Shown: positions 16,247 to 25,901, counted from the stretch's first letter. The stretch is 64,000 bases of DNA from Merdiplasma sp905207905 (GCA_902475025.1 CABRXX010000001.1:56241-120240); one strand, 5' to 3'. A program made the numbers and translations. The notes: generated from the letters alone by a model not told the origin.

Positions 16247-18343
16247 ATGAAAGAGAATGAAAAAAAGGGAAGGGCAGTTTCCGGGAAAGAAGTCAAAGCT
16301 GCTGGGAGAGTATCGGGAAAGAAGTCAAATTCTGCTGTAAGTGCAGGGGGAAAGAGTACAAAGAAAACCGGAAAATCAGAGGCTAGGGGAACCGGGGCTG
16401 CTGGAAAGGCAGCGGCAGGAGGAACAGTCAGTCAGATGGTGCCTCCGGATCCGGCCTTTGTGACAGAGCTGGATCAGTATCTGTTCGGGCAGGGAGTTCA
16501 CTATGATATTTTTCGGAAGTTGGGAGCTCATCCGGCAAAGAAGAACGGGAAAAAAGGGATTTATTTTGCAGTCTGGGCGCCCAATGCCAGAGGGGTAAAT
16601 GTGATTGGCAGCTTTAACGGGTGGTCAGAAATCAGTCATCCCATGGAACGCCTGGAACCGCTGGGGATTTATGAGCTGTTTGTGCCGGAGGCCCATCAGG
16701 GAGATATGTATAAATTCCTGATTTTGGCGAAGGACGGAAGAAAGCTGTATAAGGCAGATCCTTTTGCCAATGCAGCGGAGATGCGGCCGGGAACGGCTTC
16801 GGTGGTGACGGATATTTCCAGAATCCGCTGGAGTGATTCTGCCTGGAGGAAGAAGCAGCAGCATTTTGCGCCGGATAAAAGCCCGGTTTCCATTTACGAG
16901 GTGCATCCGGGAAGCTGGAGGAAGCATCCCCATGAGGAGGGGGAGGATGGCTTTTATACCTATCGGGAGCTGGCGGAGAGCCTTACGAACTATGTGAAGG
17001 ATATGGGTTATACCCATGTGGAGCTTATGGGGATTGCGGAGCATCCCTTTGACGGTTCCTGGGGGTATCAGGTTACAGGGTACTATGCCCCTACCTCCCG
17101 GTATGGGAGCCCGGAGGACTTTGCCTACCTGGTAAATTATCTTCACAGAAATAACATCGGCGTGATTTTGGACTGGGTGCCCGCTCATTTTCCAAAAGAT
17201 GCCCATGGATTGGCAGAATTTGACGGCACCTGCGTGTTTGAATATGCGGATCCCAGGAAGGGGGAGCATCCGGACTGGGGAACCAAGGTATTTGACTATG
17301 GGAAGAATGAGGTGAAAAACTTCCTCATCGGAAATGCTCTGTTTTGGGTGGAGCAGTACCATGTGGACGGCCTTCGGGTGGATGCGGTGGCTTCCATGCT
17401 GTATCTGGATTACGGCCGTCAGGATGGCCAGTGGGTTCCTAACCAATACGGAGAAAATAAAAATCTGGAGGCCATTGAGTTTTTCAAGCATTTGAACAGC
17501 GTGGTTCAGGGAAAACATCCGGGAACCATGATCATTGCGGAGGAGTCCACCGCATGGCCCAAGGTGACAGACCGGCCGGAAAATGACGGACTGGGCTTTA
17601 CGCTGAAATGGAACATGGGCTGGATGCACGACTTCCTGGAATACATGAAGCTGGATCCTTATTTCAGGAAATACAACCATAACAAAATGACCTTTGCCAT
17701 GACCTATGCCTACTCGGAAAAATATGTGCTGGTACTGTCCCACGATGAGGTGGTGCATCTGAAATGTTCCATGATCAACAAGATGCCCGGGTTGTACGAT
17801 GACAAATTTGCCAACCTGAAAGCAGGCTATACCTTCATGATGGGGCATCCCGGCAAGAAGCTTCTGTTCATGGGACAGGAGTTCGCCCAGTTCCAGGAGT
17901 GGAGCGAGGCACGGGAGCTGGACTGGTTTTTGCTGGCAGAAAAGAATCACCAGCAGATGCAGGCCTTTGTCCGGGAGCTGCTGCATCTTTATAAGAGCAC
18001 TCCGGCCCTGTATGAGGCTGACTGCAGTCCGGAAGGCTTTGAATGGATCAATGCAGACGATGGAGACCGGAGTATCTTCAGTTTTATGCGCCATTCGGAA
18101 AGCGGCAGAAGCAATCTGCTGTTTGTGATCAACTTTACACCAGTGGCCAGGCCGGATTACCGGGTGGGAGTTCATCGGAGAAAACAGTACAAGCTGGTGC
18201 TAAACAGCGATGATGCTCAGTTTGGAGGCTCCGGAAAAGAGCGGCCGGACAGTTACAAGGCGGTGAAAAAGGAATGCGATGGAAAGACGTATTCCTTTGC
18301 CTACGATCTTCCGGCTTATGGAGTGGCGGTATTTAAGTTTTAA
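16247..18343 (+). CDS. glgB: 1,4-alpha-glucan branching enzyme with basic N-terminal extension
   Basis: The 698-residue protein contains an N-terminal carbohydrate-binding/E-set domain (YFAVWAPNARGVNVIGSFNGW near residue 105), then the GH13 barrel. Catalytic motifs are DGLRVDAVASM (near 378), IIAEESTAWP (near 431) and LSHDEVVHLK (near 498). It creates alpha-1,6 branches in glycogen. The first 65 or so residues are Lys/Ala/Gly/Ser-rich low complexity with repeats of VSGKK and GKA, absent from typical GlgB. AAAGGAG just before 16247 supports the long form; a start at M64 has no comparable site. Confidence 0.95.
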   Translation: MKENEKKGRAVSGKEVKAAGRVSGKKSNSAVSAGGKSTKKTGKSEARGTGAAGKAAAGGTVSQMVPPDPAFVTELDQYLFGQGVHYDIFRKLGAHPAKKNGKKGIYFAVWAPNARGVNVIGSFNGWSEISHPMERLEPLGIYELFVPEAHQGDMYKFLILAKDGRKLYKADPFANAAEMRPGTASVVTDISRIRWSDSAWRKKQQHFAPDKSPVSIYEVHPGSWRKHPHEEGEDGFYTYRELAESLTNYVKDMGYTHVELMGIAEHPFDGSWGYQVTGYYAPTSRYGSPEDFAYLVNYLHRNNIGVILDWVPAHFPKDAHGLAEFDGTCVFEYADPRKGEHPDWGTKVFDYGKNEVKNFLIGNALFWVEQYHVDGLRVDAVASMLYLDYGRQDGQWVPNQYGENKNLEAIEFFKHLNSVVQGKHPGTMIIAEESTAWPKVTDRPENDGLGFTLKWNMGWMHDFLEYMKLDPYFRKYNHNKMTFAMTYAYSEKYVLVLSHDEVVHLKCSMINKMPGLYDDKFANLKAGYTFMMGHPGKKLLFMGQEFAQFQEWSEARELDWFLLAEKNHQQMQAFVRELLHLYKSTPALYEADCSPEGFEWINADDGDRSIFSFMRHSESGRSNLLFVINFTPVARPDYRVGVHRRKQYKLVLNSDDAQFGGSGKERPDSYKAVKKECDGKTYSFAYDLPAYGVAVFKF

Positions 18344-18408
18344 AGAATAAGAATCAAGAAAGCATATGGATTTTCCCTTTGGACAGAAGGGATGGGGATT
18401 TAAAAAGA

Positions 18409-18527
18409 GGGGGTGCTGCAAAATACGAATCCCGGCGGATTTTCGGTGTGTTTTTTTCCGAAAAGATGTTGTTTTCTGAGAAAAATCATCCGAAAGAGTA
18501 CCGCCGGAAGTATTTTGCAGCATCCCC
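18409..18527. repeat. Dispersed ~120-bp palindrome, copy 1
   Basis: The outer arms GGGGGTGCTGCAAAATAC and GTATTTTGCAGCATCCCC differ at one position. Inner pairing continues through CCGGCGG/CCGCCGG and TCCGAAAA/TCTGAGAA-like segments. It lies 65 bp downstream of glgB. The rest of 18344-18874 shows only an extended -10 (TGGTAAAAT near 18753) for gdpP. Confidence 0.85.
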
Positions 18528-18874
18528 GCCAGAGTTATGTATTTGCTGCTTACCGCTGTATTTAAGAACAAGTAATTTTTTTTTTACCAATTCTTTTTCG
18601 GTTAGCATCCTTTCATGATAATTCCTTATATTTGCGAATTTGAATCGAAAGAGCCGAACCGTTTTTGCATATCAGCAATTTCAGCCATTTGGGTACGGAT
18701 TTTCTTTGTATCCTCTGCGTCTAAGTTTTTCTTCCTTATTCCTGGAAATTGTGGTAAAATAGAGACCTAATATGGAGTTTTATGCGCGTTTGAGCAAAAA
18801 GGTGCGCAAACCGGGAGAACGGTATTTCTGTCTTCCGATTTTGAGATTTTTGTGAGATAGTAGGGAGAATGGCT

Positions 18875-20926
18875 ATGAATACAAAATTTAAGGCAAAGTA
18901 CAGCGGCGATTTGAAGCTTCACTGGCAGTGGAGCGTGATCCTGGCTCTGACGCTGCTGATTTTGGACGGCGCCATGTTCTGGGTATCCAGGGAAGCAGGT
19001 TTTCTTGCACTGATCTTTACGGTGCTCTATTTTTTGGGTGTGCTGTGGATGTATTTTCACTACAAGCCCAGAATTCTGCGGGAACTGGTGAATTTTGCCA
19101 CCGGATACGGCCAGGTGCAGAAGGCCATCCTGGAGGAGTTTGAGATTCCGGCTGCCCTTTTGGAGCCGGACGGCAAGGTGCTCTGGATGAATAACCGGCT
19201 CTATGAGCTGACGGAGAAGCATAAAGGCTACCGGAAAAATATTTCCAGCCTGTTTCCGGAAATATCCAGGGAGATCCTCCCGGAGAATGGGTGGAGCAGA
19301 GAACTGCGGCTGGAGTATAAGGAGTATGATTTTCGGGCACAGGTGCAGAAGATTTCTCTGAATGACCTGGTGGATGATGCGGCTTTGGTGGAGCGCGAGG
19401 GGGATGAAGAATTTCTCTACATGGTCTATCTGTTTGATGAGACGAATCTGAACCGCTATATCCGGGAGAATAAAGAGCAGCGTCCGGTGGTGGGACTGTG
19501 CTACATTGACAATTATGAAGAGGTGATGGATCGGGTGGATGAGGTTCATCAGTCTCTTCTGAATGTGTTGGTAGACCGGAAAATTAATAAATATTTTTCT
19601 GCCATGGAGGCTCTGATCAAAAAGCTGGAGAAGGATAAGTATCTGGTGATTTTAAATCAGAAAACTTTGAAAGCTCTGGAGGAGGACCGTTTCTCTATTC
19701 TGGAAGGGGTTAAGACCATCAATATCGGCAATGAGGTGGATATTACCGTCAGCATCGGCGTTGGGATGAACGGCAGCGGGTATCAGCAGAATTATGAATT
19801 TGCAAGAAGCGCCATGGAGATGGCACTTGGCCGGGGCGGCGATCAGGCAGTGGTGAAGGATAATGATAAGGTGACCTTCTTTGGAGGCAAGTCCCAGAGG
19901 AGCGAGAAGAACACAAGAGTAAAGGCCAGGGTGAAGTCCCAGGCCATGCGGGAGATCATCGGCACCAAGGATCGGGTGGTGGTGATGGGACACGCTATGA
20001 CGGATATGGACTGCTTTGGTGCCTGCGTGGGAGTGTACCGGGCGGCAAAGGCGGCAGGCAAGCCGGCCCATATTGTGCTGGGTGAGATCAACAGCAGCAT
20101 CCGGTTTTGGACGAATCAGTTTCAGGAGAGCCGGGAGTATGAGGAGGATCTGTTTGTTACCCATGATCAGGCCATGGAGCTGGTGGATAATAATACGGTG
20201 CTGGTGGTGGTGGATACCAACAAACCCAGTATAACAGAGTGTAAAGAGCTGCTGGGTCTTACGAGAACGATTGTGGTGCTGGATCATCACCGTCAGACTA
20301 CGGAGAAGATTGAGAATGCGGCCCTCTCTTACATTGAGCCTTCGGCTTCCTCCTCCTGTGAGATGATCGCTGAGATTCTCCAGTATTTTGAGGAGGGCGT
20401 GCGTCTGAAAAATCTGGAGGCAGACTGTATGTATGCAGGCATTATCATTGACACCAACAACTTTGTGGCAAAAACCGGAGTGCGCACCTTTGAGGCCGCA
20501 GCTTATCTGCGGCGCTGCGGGGCAGATGTGACCAGAGTCCGCAAGGCCTTAAGGAACGATATGACCAGCTACAAGGCCAGAGCTCAGGCGGTGAGCAATG
20601 CCCAGAGCTTTCTTGAGAACTATGCCATTACCATTTGTCCGGCAGATCATCTGGAGAGTCCCAATGTGGTGGGAGCTCAGGCAGCCAATGAACTGCTGAA
20701 TATTGTGGGGGTGAAGGCCTCCTTTGTGATCACAGAGTATGATAACCGGGTATTTATCAGTGCCAGGTCCATTGATGAGGTGAATGTGCAGATCATAATG
20801 GAGCGGCTGGGAGGCGGCGGCCATATGAACATTGCGGGAGCACAGCTGAAGGACGTTACAGTGCAGGAGGCTGTGGAAAAGCTGAAACAGGTATTGAAAG
20901 AAATGACAGAGGAAGGAGCTATCTAA
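18875..20926 (+). CDS. gdpP: Cyclic-di-AMP phosphodiesterase GdpP
   Basis: The 683-residue protein has two N-terminal membrane helices (about 15-60), a PAS-like region, a degenerate GGDEF region and a C-terminal DHH-DHHA1 phosphodiesterase. Motifs include VVMGHAMTDMDCFGAC (near 368), DTNKPS, VVLDHHRQT and GGGGHMNIAGAQ (near 646). It hydrolyses cyclic di-AMP to pApA and thereby affects cell-wall stress and potassium homeostasis. ATG 18875 is preferred to 18869 because AGGGAG then has normal spacing. The rplI start follows one base after its stop, the usual Firmicutes arrangement. Confidence 0.96.
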   Translation: MNTKFKAKYSGDLKLHWQWSVILALTLLILDGAMFWVSREAGFLALIFTVLYFLGVLWMYFHYKPRILRELVNFATGYGQVQKAILEEFEIPAALLEPDGKVLWMNNRLYELTEKHKGYRKNISSLFPEISREILPENGWSRELRLEYKEYDFRAQVQKISLNDLVDDAALVEREGDEEFLYMVYLFDETNLNRYIRENKEQRPVVGLCYIDNYEEVMDRVDEVHQSLLNVLVDRKINKYFSAMEALIKKLEKDKYLVILNQKTLKALEEDRFSILEGVKTINIGNEVDITVSIGVGMNGSGYQQNYEFARSAMEMALGRGGDQAVVKDNDKVTFFGGKSQRSEKNTRVKARVKSQAMREIIGTKDRVVVMGHAMTDMDCFGACVGVYRAAKAAGKPAHIVLGEINSSIRFWTNQFQESREYEEDLFVTHDQAMELVDNNTVLVVVDTNKPSITECKELLGLTRTIVVLDHHRQTTEKIENAALSYIEPSASSSCEMIAEILQYFEEGVRLKNLEADCMYAGIIIDTNNFVAKTGVRTFEAAAYLRRCGADVTRVRKALRNDMTSYKARAQAVSNAQSFLENYAITICPADHLESPNVVGAQAANELLNIVGVKASFVITEYDNRVFISARSIDEVNVQIIMERLGGGGHMNIAGAQLKDVTVQEAVEKLKQVLKEMTEEGAI

Positions 20927-20927
20927 A

Positions 20928-21374
20928 ATGAAAGTGATTTTATTAGAGGATGTTAAGGCAGTAGGAAAAAAAGGAGAGATCGTGGAGGTCAGCGACGGAT
21001 ATGCAAGAAACGTGCTTCTGAAAAAGAAGCAGGGCGTGGAGGCTACCGGAAAGAACAGAAATGATTTAAAACTTCAGAAGGCCAATCAGGAGAAAGTGGC
21101 AGCGGAGAATCTGGCTGCAGCCCAGGAGCTGGGGAAAAAGCTGGAGGCAGCTTCGATTACATTAAAAGTAAAAGTGGGAGAGGGAGGCAGACTTTTTGGT
21201 TCCATTTCCAACAAAGAGGTGGCAGAGGCTGTGAAAGAGCAGCTAGGCTATGAGATTGATAAGAAGAAGATTCAGCTGAACAATCCCATCAGGAGTGTCG
21301 GCACCATGGAAGCGGCCATTAAGCTGCACACCAAGGTAACTGCTTTGCTGAAGGTGAATGTGGAGAGCTTATAA
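20928..21374 (+). CDS. rplI: 50S ribosomal protein L9
   Basis: The 148-residue protein opens MKVILLEDVKAVGKKGEIVE with the L9 signature GYARNVLLKKK. The N-terminal RNA-binding domain is joined by a long lysine-rich helix to a C-terminal domain starting near GGRLFGSISNKE. It binds 23S rRNA near the L1 stalk. It lies between gdpP and dnaB with essentially no spacing, so the three are co-transcribed. Confidence 0.98.
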   Translation: MKVILLEDVKAVGKKGEIVEVSDGYARNVLLKKKQGVEATGKNRNDLKLQKANQEKVAAENLAAAQELGKKLEAASITLKVKVGEGGRLFGSISNKEVAEAVKEQLGYEIDKKKIQLNNPIRSVGTMEAAIKLHTKVTALLKVNVESL

Positions 21375-22703
21375 ATGGAAGAAACACTGATAAAAAGAGT
21401 GATGCCCCACAGCGCGGAGGCAGAGCAGTCAGTGATCGGAGCTATGATGATCGACCAGGAGGCCATCACGGTGGCTCAGGAGCTGCTTACGGCGGAGGAC
21501 TTTTACCAGAAGCAGTACGGAGTGCTTTTTGACGCTATGACAGGGCTCTACAGTGAGGGAAAGCCGGTGGATTTGATCACCCTTCAGGAGCGGTTAAAGG
21601 AGATGGATGTGCCGCCGGAGATCAGCAGCCTGGAATTTATCCGGGATCTGATCACCGCAGTTCCCACCTCCGCCAATGTGCGCTATTACGCCCAGATCGT
21701 TCAGGACAAGGCGCTGCTTCGCCGTCTGATCAAGGTAAATGAGGAGATTGCCAACGCCTGCTATGCAGGGAAGGACAAGGTGGAGGACATTATGGAGGAG
21801 ACGGAGAGGCAGATCTTCCAAGTACTCCAGAAAAAAAGCACGGATGATTTTGTCCCCATCAAAGATGTGGTGTTGAAGGCTCTGGATAAGATCGAGATGG
21901 CCAGCCGGAATAAGGGCAGCGTCACTGGGCTTTCCACCGGATTTATTGATTTGGATTATAAGACTTCCGGGCTTCAGCCCTCGGATCTGATTCTGATTGC
22001 CGCCCGTCCCTCCATGGGAAAAACGGCTTTTGTGCTGAATATTGCAGAGCATATGGCTTTTCGCAATGATATCACGGTGGCGATTTTCAGTTTGGAGATG
22101 TCCAAAGAACAGCTGGTGAACCGACTTTTCTCTCTGGAATCCAGAGTGGATGCCCAGCTTCTTAGAAACGGAAATTTAAGCGACACTGATTGGGCCAATC
22201 TCATTGAGGGAGCAGGCATCATCGGCCGTTCTCATATGATCATTGACGATACCCCTGGCATCTCGGTGGCGGAGCTGCGGAGCAAGTGCAGGAAATACAA
22301 GCTGGAGCACAATCTGGGGATTATTATGATCGACTATCTGCAGCTGATGCAGGGAAGCAAAAAATCTGAGTCCAGACAGCAGGAGATCTCGGATATCTCC
22401 CGTTCCTTAAAAGAGATTGCCAGAGAGCTGCAGGTGCCTGTGGTAGCGTTATCCCAGCTCTCCCGTGCAGTGGAGCAGAGGCCGGATCACAGGCCCATGC
22501 TTTCCGACCTGCGTGAGTCGGGAGCCATTGAGCAGGATGCGGACGTGGTGATGTTCCTTTATCGCGACGATTACTATAATAAAGACACAGACCGGAAGGA
22601 TGTGGCTGAAGTGATCATTGCCAAGCAGAGAAACGGCCCCATCGGCACGGTAGAGCTGGCATGGCTGCCAAGATATACCAAATTTGCAAATATGCAGAAA
22701 TAA
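21375..22703 (+). CDS. dnaB: Replicative DNA helicase
   Basis: The 442-residue protein is a full-length DnaB-family hexameric helicase. The N-terminal domain starts MPHSAEAEQSVIGAMM. The RecA-like motor has Walker A ARPSMGKTAF (about 210-219), Walker B IIMIDYLQLM and SQLSRAVEQRPDHRPMLSDLRESG. It unwinds DNA at the replication fork. The ATG follows the rplI stop directly, without spacer. A strong terminator lies 7 bp downstream. Confidence 0.98.
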   Translation: MEETLIKRVMPHSAEAEQSVIGAMMIDQEAITVAQELLTAEDFYQKQYGVLFDAMTGLYSEGKPVDLITLQERLKEMDVPPEISSLEFIRDLITAVPTSANVRYYAQIVQDKALLRRLIKVNEEIANACYAGKDKVEDIMEETERQIFQVLQKKSTDDFVPIKDVVLKALDKIEMASRNKGSVTGLSTGFIDLDYKTSGLQPSDLILIAARPSMGKTAFVLNIAEHMAFRNDITVAIFSLEMSKEQLVNRLFSLESRVDAQLLRNGNLSDTDWANLIEGAGIIGRSHMIIDDTPGISVAELRSKCRKYKLEHNLGIIMIDYLQLMQGSKKSESRQQEISDISRSLKEIARELQVPVVALSQLSRAVEQRPDHRPMLSDLRESGAIEQDADVVMFLYRDDYYNKDTDRKDVAEVIIAKQRNGPIGTVELAWLPRYTKFANMQK

Positions 22704-22709
22704 GGAGAC

Positions 22710-22756
22710 AAAAAGCAGGTGTTCAAACTTTAAGGAGTTTGTTCATCTGCTTTTTG
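22710..22756 (+). terminator. Rho-independent terminator of gdpP-rplI-dnaB
   Basis: AAGCAGGTGTTCAAACT and AGTTTGTTCATCTGCTT form a long stem with one mismatch around a short loop, followed by TTT. It begins 7 bp after the dnaB stop. Confidence 0.88.
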
Positions 22757-22794
22757 GTAGGTTCGTTCCGCCCTGGGATTGAAGGAATATACAT

Positions 22795-23055
22795 CTAGAT
22801 TTCATTGATTACAGCCTCTCCGATGATTGCCCCCTTTGGGTCAATGATCAGAAACAGACAGCGATCCTGAGCTTCCAGGGAGTTCAGGAAGAAGGAAACC
22901 ACCTCTTCTTTCGTAAAAATTTCTTTGCATCCCGTCAGATATGCTATTTCCGGATCCAGCGGATGATAATTCTGTTCAAAATAGGAATCTGCATCTGCCG
23001 CTTCGGCCGGCCGGAGGAGAAAACCATTCTTTTTCCAATAGTTTTCAATGTCCAT
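22795..23055 (-). CDS. Truncated GNAT-family acetyltransferase-like protein
   Basis: The 86-residue product begins MDIENYWKKNGFLLRPAEAAD and ends IIDPKGAIIGEAVINEI, corresponding to the first half of GNAT acetyltransferases. The acetyl-CoA-binding loop and C-terminal strands are absent. An AGGAGG site precedes the ATG at 23055. It lies 44 bp downstream of the oligo-1,6-glucosidase gene on the same strand. It is either a remnant or a short domain protein; loss of the acetyl-CoA site makes activity unlikely. Confidence 0.6.
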   Translation of the reverse strand: MDIENYWKKNGFLLRPAEAADADSYFEQNYHPLDPEIAYLTGCKEIFTKEEVVSFFLNSLEAQDRCLFLIIDPKGAIIGEAVINEI

Positions 23056-23099
23056 GGTAGTGCTACCTCCTTTTTGCTTTGCATGGAAGGGCATTCGCT

Positions 23100-24779
23100 T
23101 CATTGGCCGGACTGGGGCAGTTCCAGCGCCACCACCTGGTATCCCTTCAGGGTAAGCTGCCGGTCCTCTATTTTGGCTTCCGGATAATTGTTCAGCGCCA
23201 CATGGATGCAAGGCGCAGGCAGGCTGACATTCTGCGCATCTTTCTGGAAATTCGCCAGGATCAGCAAGGTTCGCTGGCCTTTCCGGTAATATGCCATGAG
23301 ATTGTGCTGCTCTTCCAGAAAAGGAAGAAAGCTGCCGTATATCAGCGTTTCTGCGTACTCCGGGGATTTACGCAGGGCAATCAGTTTCCGGTAGAAATGG
23401 AACAGGGAATCCGGATCCTCCACCTGGCTGGCTGCATTAATCTGAAGATAATTGGGATTGACCTTCAGCCAGGGAGTGCCAGTGGTAAAACCGGCATTTG
23501 GGGAGGTGTCCCATTGCATGGGTGTTCTGGCGTTGTCCCGGCTGCTGCGGGAGATCACTGCAAGCGCTTCCTCCTCAGACAGGCCTGCATGGAGAGCCAC
23601 CTGATACTGATTCAGAGTGGAGATGTCGTCCACCTCCTCTATGGACTGAAAGGGATAATTTTCCATCCCAAGCTCCTGACCCTGATAGATGAAAGGGATT
23701 CCCCGCATCATAAAGTACAGGGCAGCCAACATTTTTTTAGCGGCCGGACACAGATCTTCCCTGGGAATATAGCGGCTGACGCCCCGGGGCTCATCGTGGT
23801 TTTCAATGATGTTGGAGAGAAAGCCTGTCATGCCCACCCGACTCTGGGACTGGAAGCAGCAGCGCTTGTAGTCTTCCGGGGTGATGGGAGTATCGTCATA
23901 CCAGCCCTTTGGGCTGGCGCCGAAAATGTGGGCGGAGAAATCAAACATGCTGGAAAAGTACCCATTTTCCCCGATAAAGTCCGGCAGTTCTTCTGGCTTT
24001 TCATTAAATACTTCTCCAACAGAAAAGGCATCGTACTTTTGAAAGGTTCGCCTCTGCATTTCCCCTAAAAATTCTCCCACCCCGGAGGCTTCCTCCAGCA
24101 TGCGGTCAATGCTGCTTAAGCCGTCCTCCCGGTCTGGAGCATAATCATGCATCGGTAGGGCTTTTTTGATATTTATGATGGCATCAATGCGAAAACCGCT
24201 CAGGCCCTTATCCAGCCACCAGTTCATATTTTTGTAGATCTCTTCCCGGACTTTCGGATTTTCCCAGTTCAGATCTGGTTGCTTTTTGTGGAACAGATGG
24301 AGGTATTGTTTGCTGGTACCTGGAAGGTCGTCCCACACCGGGCCGCCGAAGTAAGAGCGCCAGTTCGTGGGGAGTTTTCCCTCCTCTTTTTCTCGAAGAT
24401 AAAAATAATTCCCATACATTCCATCCGGATCCTCACAGGCTTTCTGAAACCACGCATGTTCATCGGAACAGTGGTTTACCACCAGATCCATTAGAACATA
24501 CATATTTCTCTTTCTGGCCTCTGAAATAAGGTGTTCCATGTCTTTCATGGTGCCGAACCGGGGATCGATTCCATAGTAATCGGAAATATCGTATCCCTGG
24601 TCTGCCAGAGGAGAGGGGTAGCAGGGAGAGAGCCAGAGAATGTCCACCCCCAGCAGCTTCAAATAATCCAGTTTTTGGATAATACCCGGCAGATCGCCGA
24701 TGCCGTCTCCATTGGTGTCCAGAAAACTTTTGGGGTAGATTTGATAGGCCACTTTATTGTGCCACCATTTTTTTATCAT
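23100..24779 (-). CDS. malL: Oligo-1,6-glucosidase / alpha-glucosidase (GH13)
   Basis: The 559-residue intracellular enzyme shows the GH13_31 pattern: WWHNKVAYQIYPKSF at the N-terminus, the calcium-site-like DTNGDGIGDL, catalytic Asp199 in GFRIDAI, Glu256 in SVGEVF and Asp329 in IIENHDEPR. It cleaves alpha-1,6 (and possibly alpha-1,4) glucosidic bonds at the non-reducing end of isomalto-oligosaccharides. AAGGAGG precedes the start. A TTGACA/TATGAT promoter lies upstream. Together with the GH13 and GlgB genes 5 kb away it points to alpha-glucan use. Confidence 0.93.
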   Translation of the reverse strand: MIKKWWHNKVAYQIYPKSFLDTNGDGIGDLPGIIQKLDYLKLLGVDILWLSPCYPSPLADQGYDISDYYGIDPRFGTMKDMEHLISEARKRNMYVLMDLVVNHCSDEHAWFQKACEDPDGMYGNYFYLREKEEGKLPTNWRSYFGGPVWDDLPGTSKQYLHLFHKKQPDLNWENPKVREEIYKNMNWWLDKGLSGFRIDAIINIKKALPMHDYAPDREDGLSSIDRMLEEASGVGEFLGEMQRRTFQKYDAFSVGEVFNEKPEELPDFIGENGYFSSMFDFSAHIFGASPKGWYDDTPITPEDYKRCCFQSQSRVGMTGFLSNIIENHDEPRGVSRYIPREDLCPAAKKMLAALYFMMRGIPFIYQGQELGMENYPFQSIEEVDDISTLNQYQVALHAGLSEEEALAVISRSSRDNARTPMQWDTSPNAGFTTGTPWLKVNPNYLQINAASQVEDPDSLFHFYRKLIALRKSPEYAETLIYGSFLPFLEEQHNLMAYYRKGQRTLLILANFQKDAQNVSLPAPCIHVALNNYPEAKIEDRQLTLKGYQVVALELPQSGQ

Positions 24780-24830
24780 AGGTAAAACCTCCTTAGGATT
24801 TTTAAGCAGGTGATCATACGTTTGGAATTT

Positions 24831-24860
24831 ATCATATCATAAAAAAGATTTTACTGTCAA
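24831..24860 (-). promoter_or_regulatory. Sigma-A-like promoter of malL
   Basis: On the minus strand TTGACA (24860-24855) and TATGAT (24836-24831) are 18 bp apart. Confidence 0.6.
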
Positions 24861-24994
24861 AAAAATCCCGCTTCCTGGAATATTCTTTTGACATCTGGCA
24901 ATCCTATGGATAGACGAACGGATGGCAAAACAGGGCGGAAAGGGAAATGCCCCGGCCCGGAGCCGTCAGGCGTAAATATGGACAGAGGTGAAAG

Positions 24995-25831
24995 ATGATG
25001 GAAAACAAAGAATCAAAATTCAAGTGGAACGGAAAAAATAACAATCTGATTTTTGGCCTGTGCCTGGTAGCAGTGACGGCGTTTTCAATCCTGTTTGCAG
25101 CAGGCCAGGTAAAAAACGCCCAGAAACAGAGGGCCGGGGAGCAGCAGGAGCTGGAACAGACGGCAAAAGCCGGGGATCCGGCGGCTCCACAGGTGGATCA
25201 GGCGCTGCAGGAGGCGTTGGATCAGTCTAATGAGCAGGAAGGAGAGCCTGAGATTCCTTTGGCAGAGGCCAGCTCCAATGATATTGACGCACAGATCCAG
25301 GAACAGGCCAATCTTCCGGGGGAAGGGCAGATGGATTCGCAGATCCAGGAAGCGGTTGAGGCGGAAGAAGAGCCTGCTGTGGCTGCCCAGACCTCAGAGA
25401 TTTTGCCCACAGTGACGTTTGGAGAGGCAGATACCCTAAACTGGCCGGTGGCAGGAAGTGTAGTATTGGATTATTCTATGGACAGCAGTATTTATTTTCC
25501 TACTTTAAAACAGTATAAGTACAATCCGGCTCTGGTGATCGGCAGCGATGTAGGCGCTCAGGTGGTGGCTGCTGCCAGAGGCGTGGTGGAGAGCATTGGC
25601 ATTGATGAGGAGACAGGCACGACCCTGGTGATGAGTCTGGGAGATGGCTATAAGCTTACCTACGGACAGCTGAAGGAGCTGACTGTTTCGGAGGGACAGG
25701 TTGTGGAGCAGGGACAGATTCTGGGATATGTGAGTGAACCCACGAAGTATTACTGTATGGAAGGAAGCAATTTGTACTTTGCCATGACAAAGGATGATCT
25801 GCCGGTTGATCCGGTGATTTATCTGGAATAG
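24995..25831 (+). CDS. SpoIIQ-like degenerate M23 peptidase-domain protein
   Basis: The 278-residue protein has an N-terminal membrane anchor (about 20-38, LIFGLCLVAVTAFSILFA), a long acidic Gln/Glu-rich linker and a C-terminal LytM/M23 fold from about residue 150. Canonical zinc ligands are missing. The HxxxD site reads NPALVIGSDVG, YGHL is replaced by YGQL, and the final HxH by LYFAM. It is probably a non-catalytic scaffold, like SpoIIQ in the forespore membrane, or another cell-envelope factor. The sporulation role is inferred only from architecture. GAGGTG precedes tandem ATGs (24995, 24998). Confidence 0.75.
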   Translation: MMENKESKFKWNGKNNNLIFGLCLVAVTAFSILFAAGQVKNAQKQRAGEQQELEQTAKAGDPAAPQVDQALQEALDQSNEQEGEPEIPLAEASSNDIDAQIQEQANLPGEGQMDSQIQEAVEAEEEPAVAAQTSEILPTVTFGEADTLNWPVAGSVVLDYSMDSSIYFPTLKQYKYNPALVIGSDVGAQVVAAARGVVESIGIDEETGTTLVMSLGDGYKLTYGQLKELTVSEGQVVEQGQILGYVSEPTKYYCMEGSNLYFAMTKDDLPVDPVIYLE

Positions 25832-25855
25832 GGAATCCACAGAGGCGGACAGGAA

Positions 25856-25901
25856 ATCTCATGGCTAGGGGATGTTGCCCTACGTATGCGAATACTATGC
25901 A
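25856..25901. repeat. Possible degenerate copy of the short hairpin repeat (family 2)
   Basis: GATGTTGCCCTACGTATGCG resembles the loop and right arm of the copies near 36906 and 56334. The left arm is poorly conserved, so the assignment is tentative. Confidence 0.35.
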
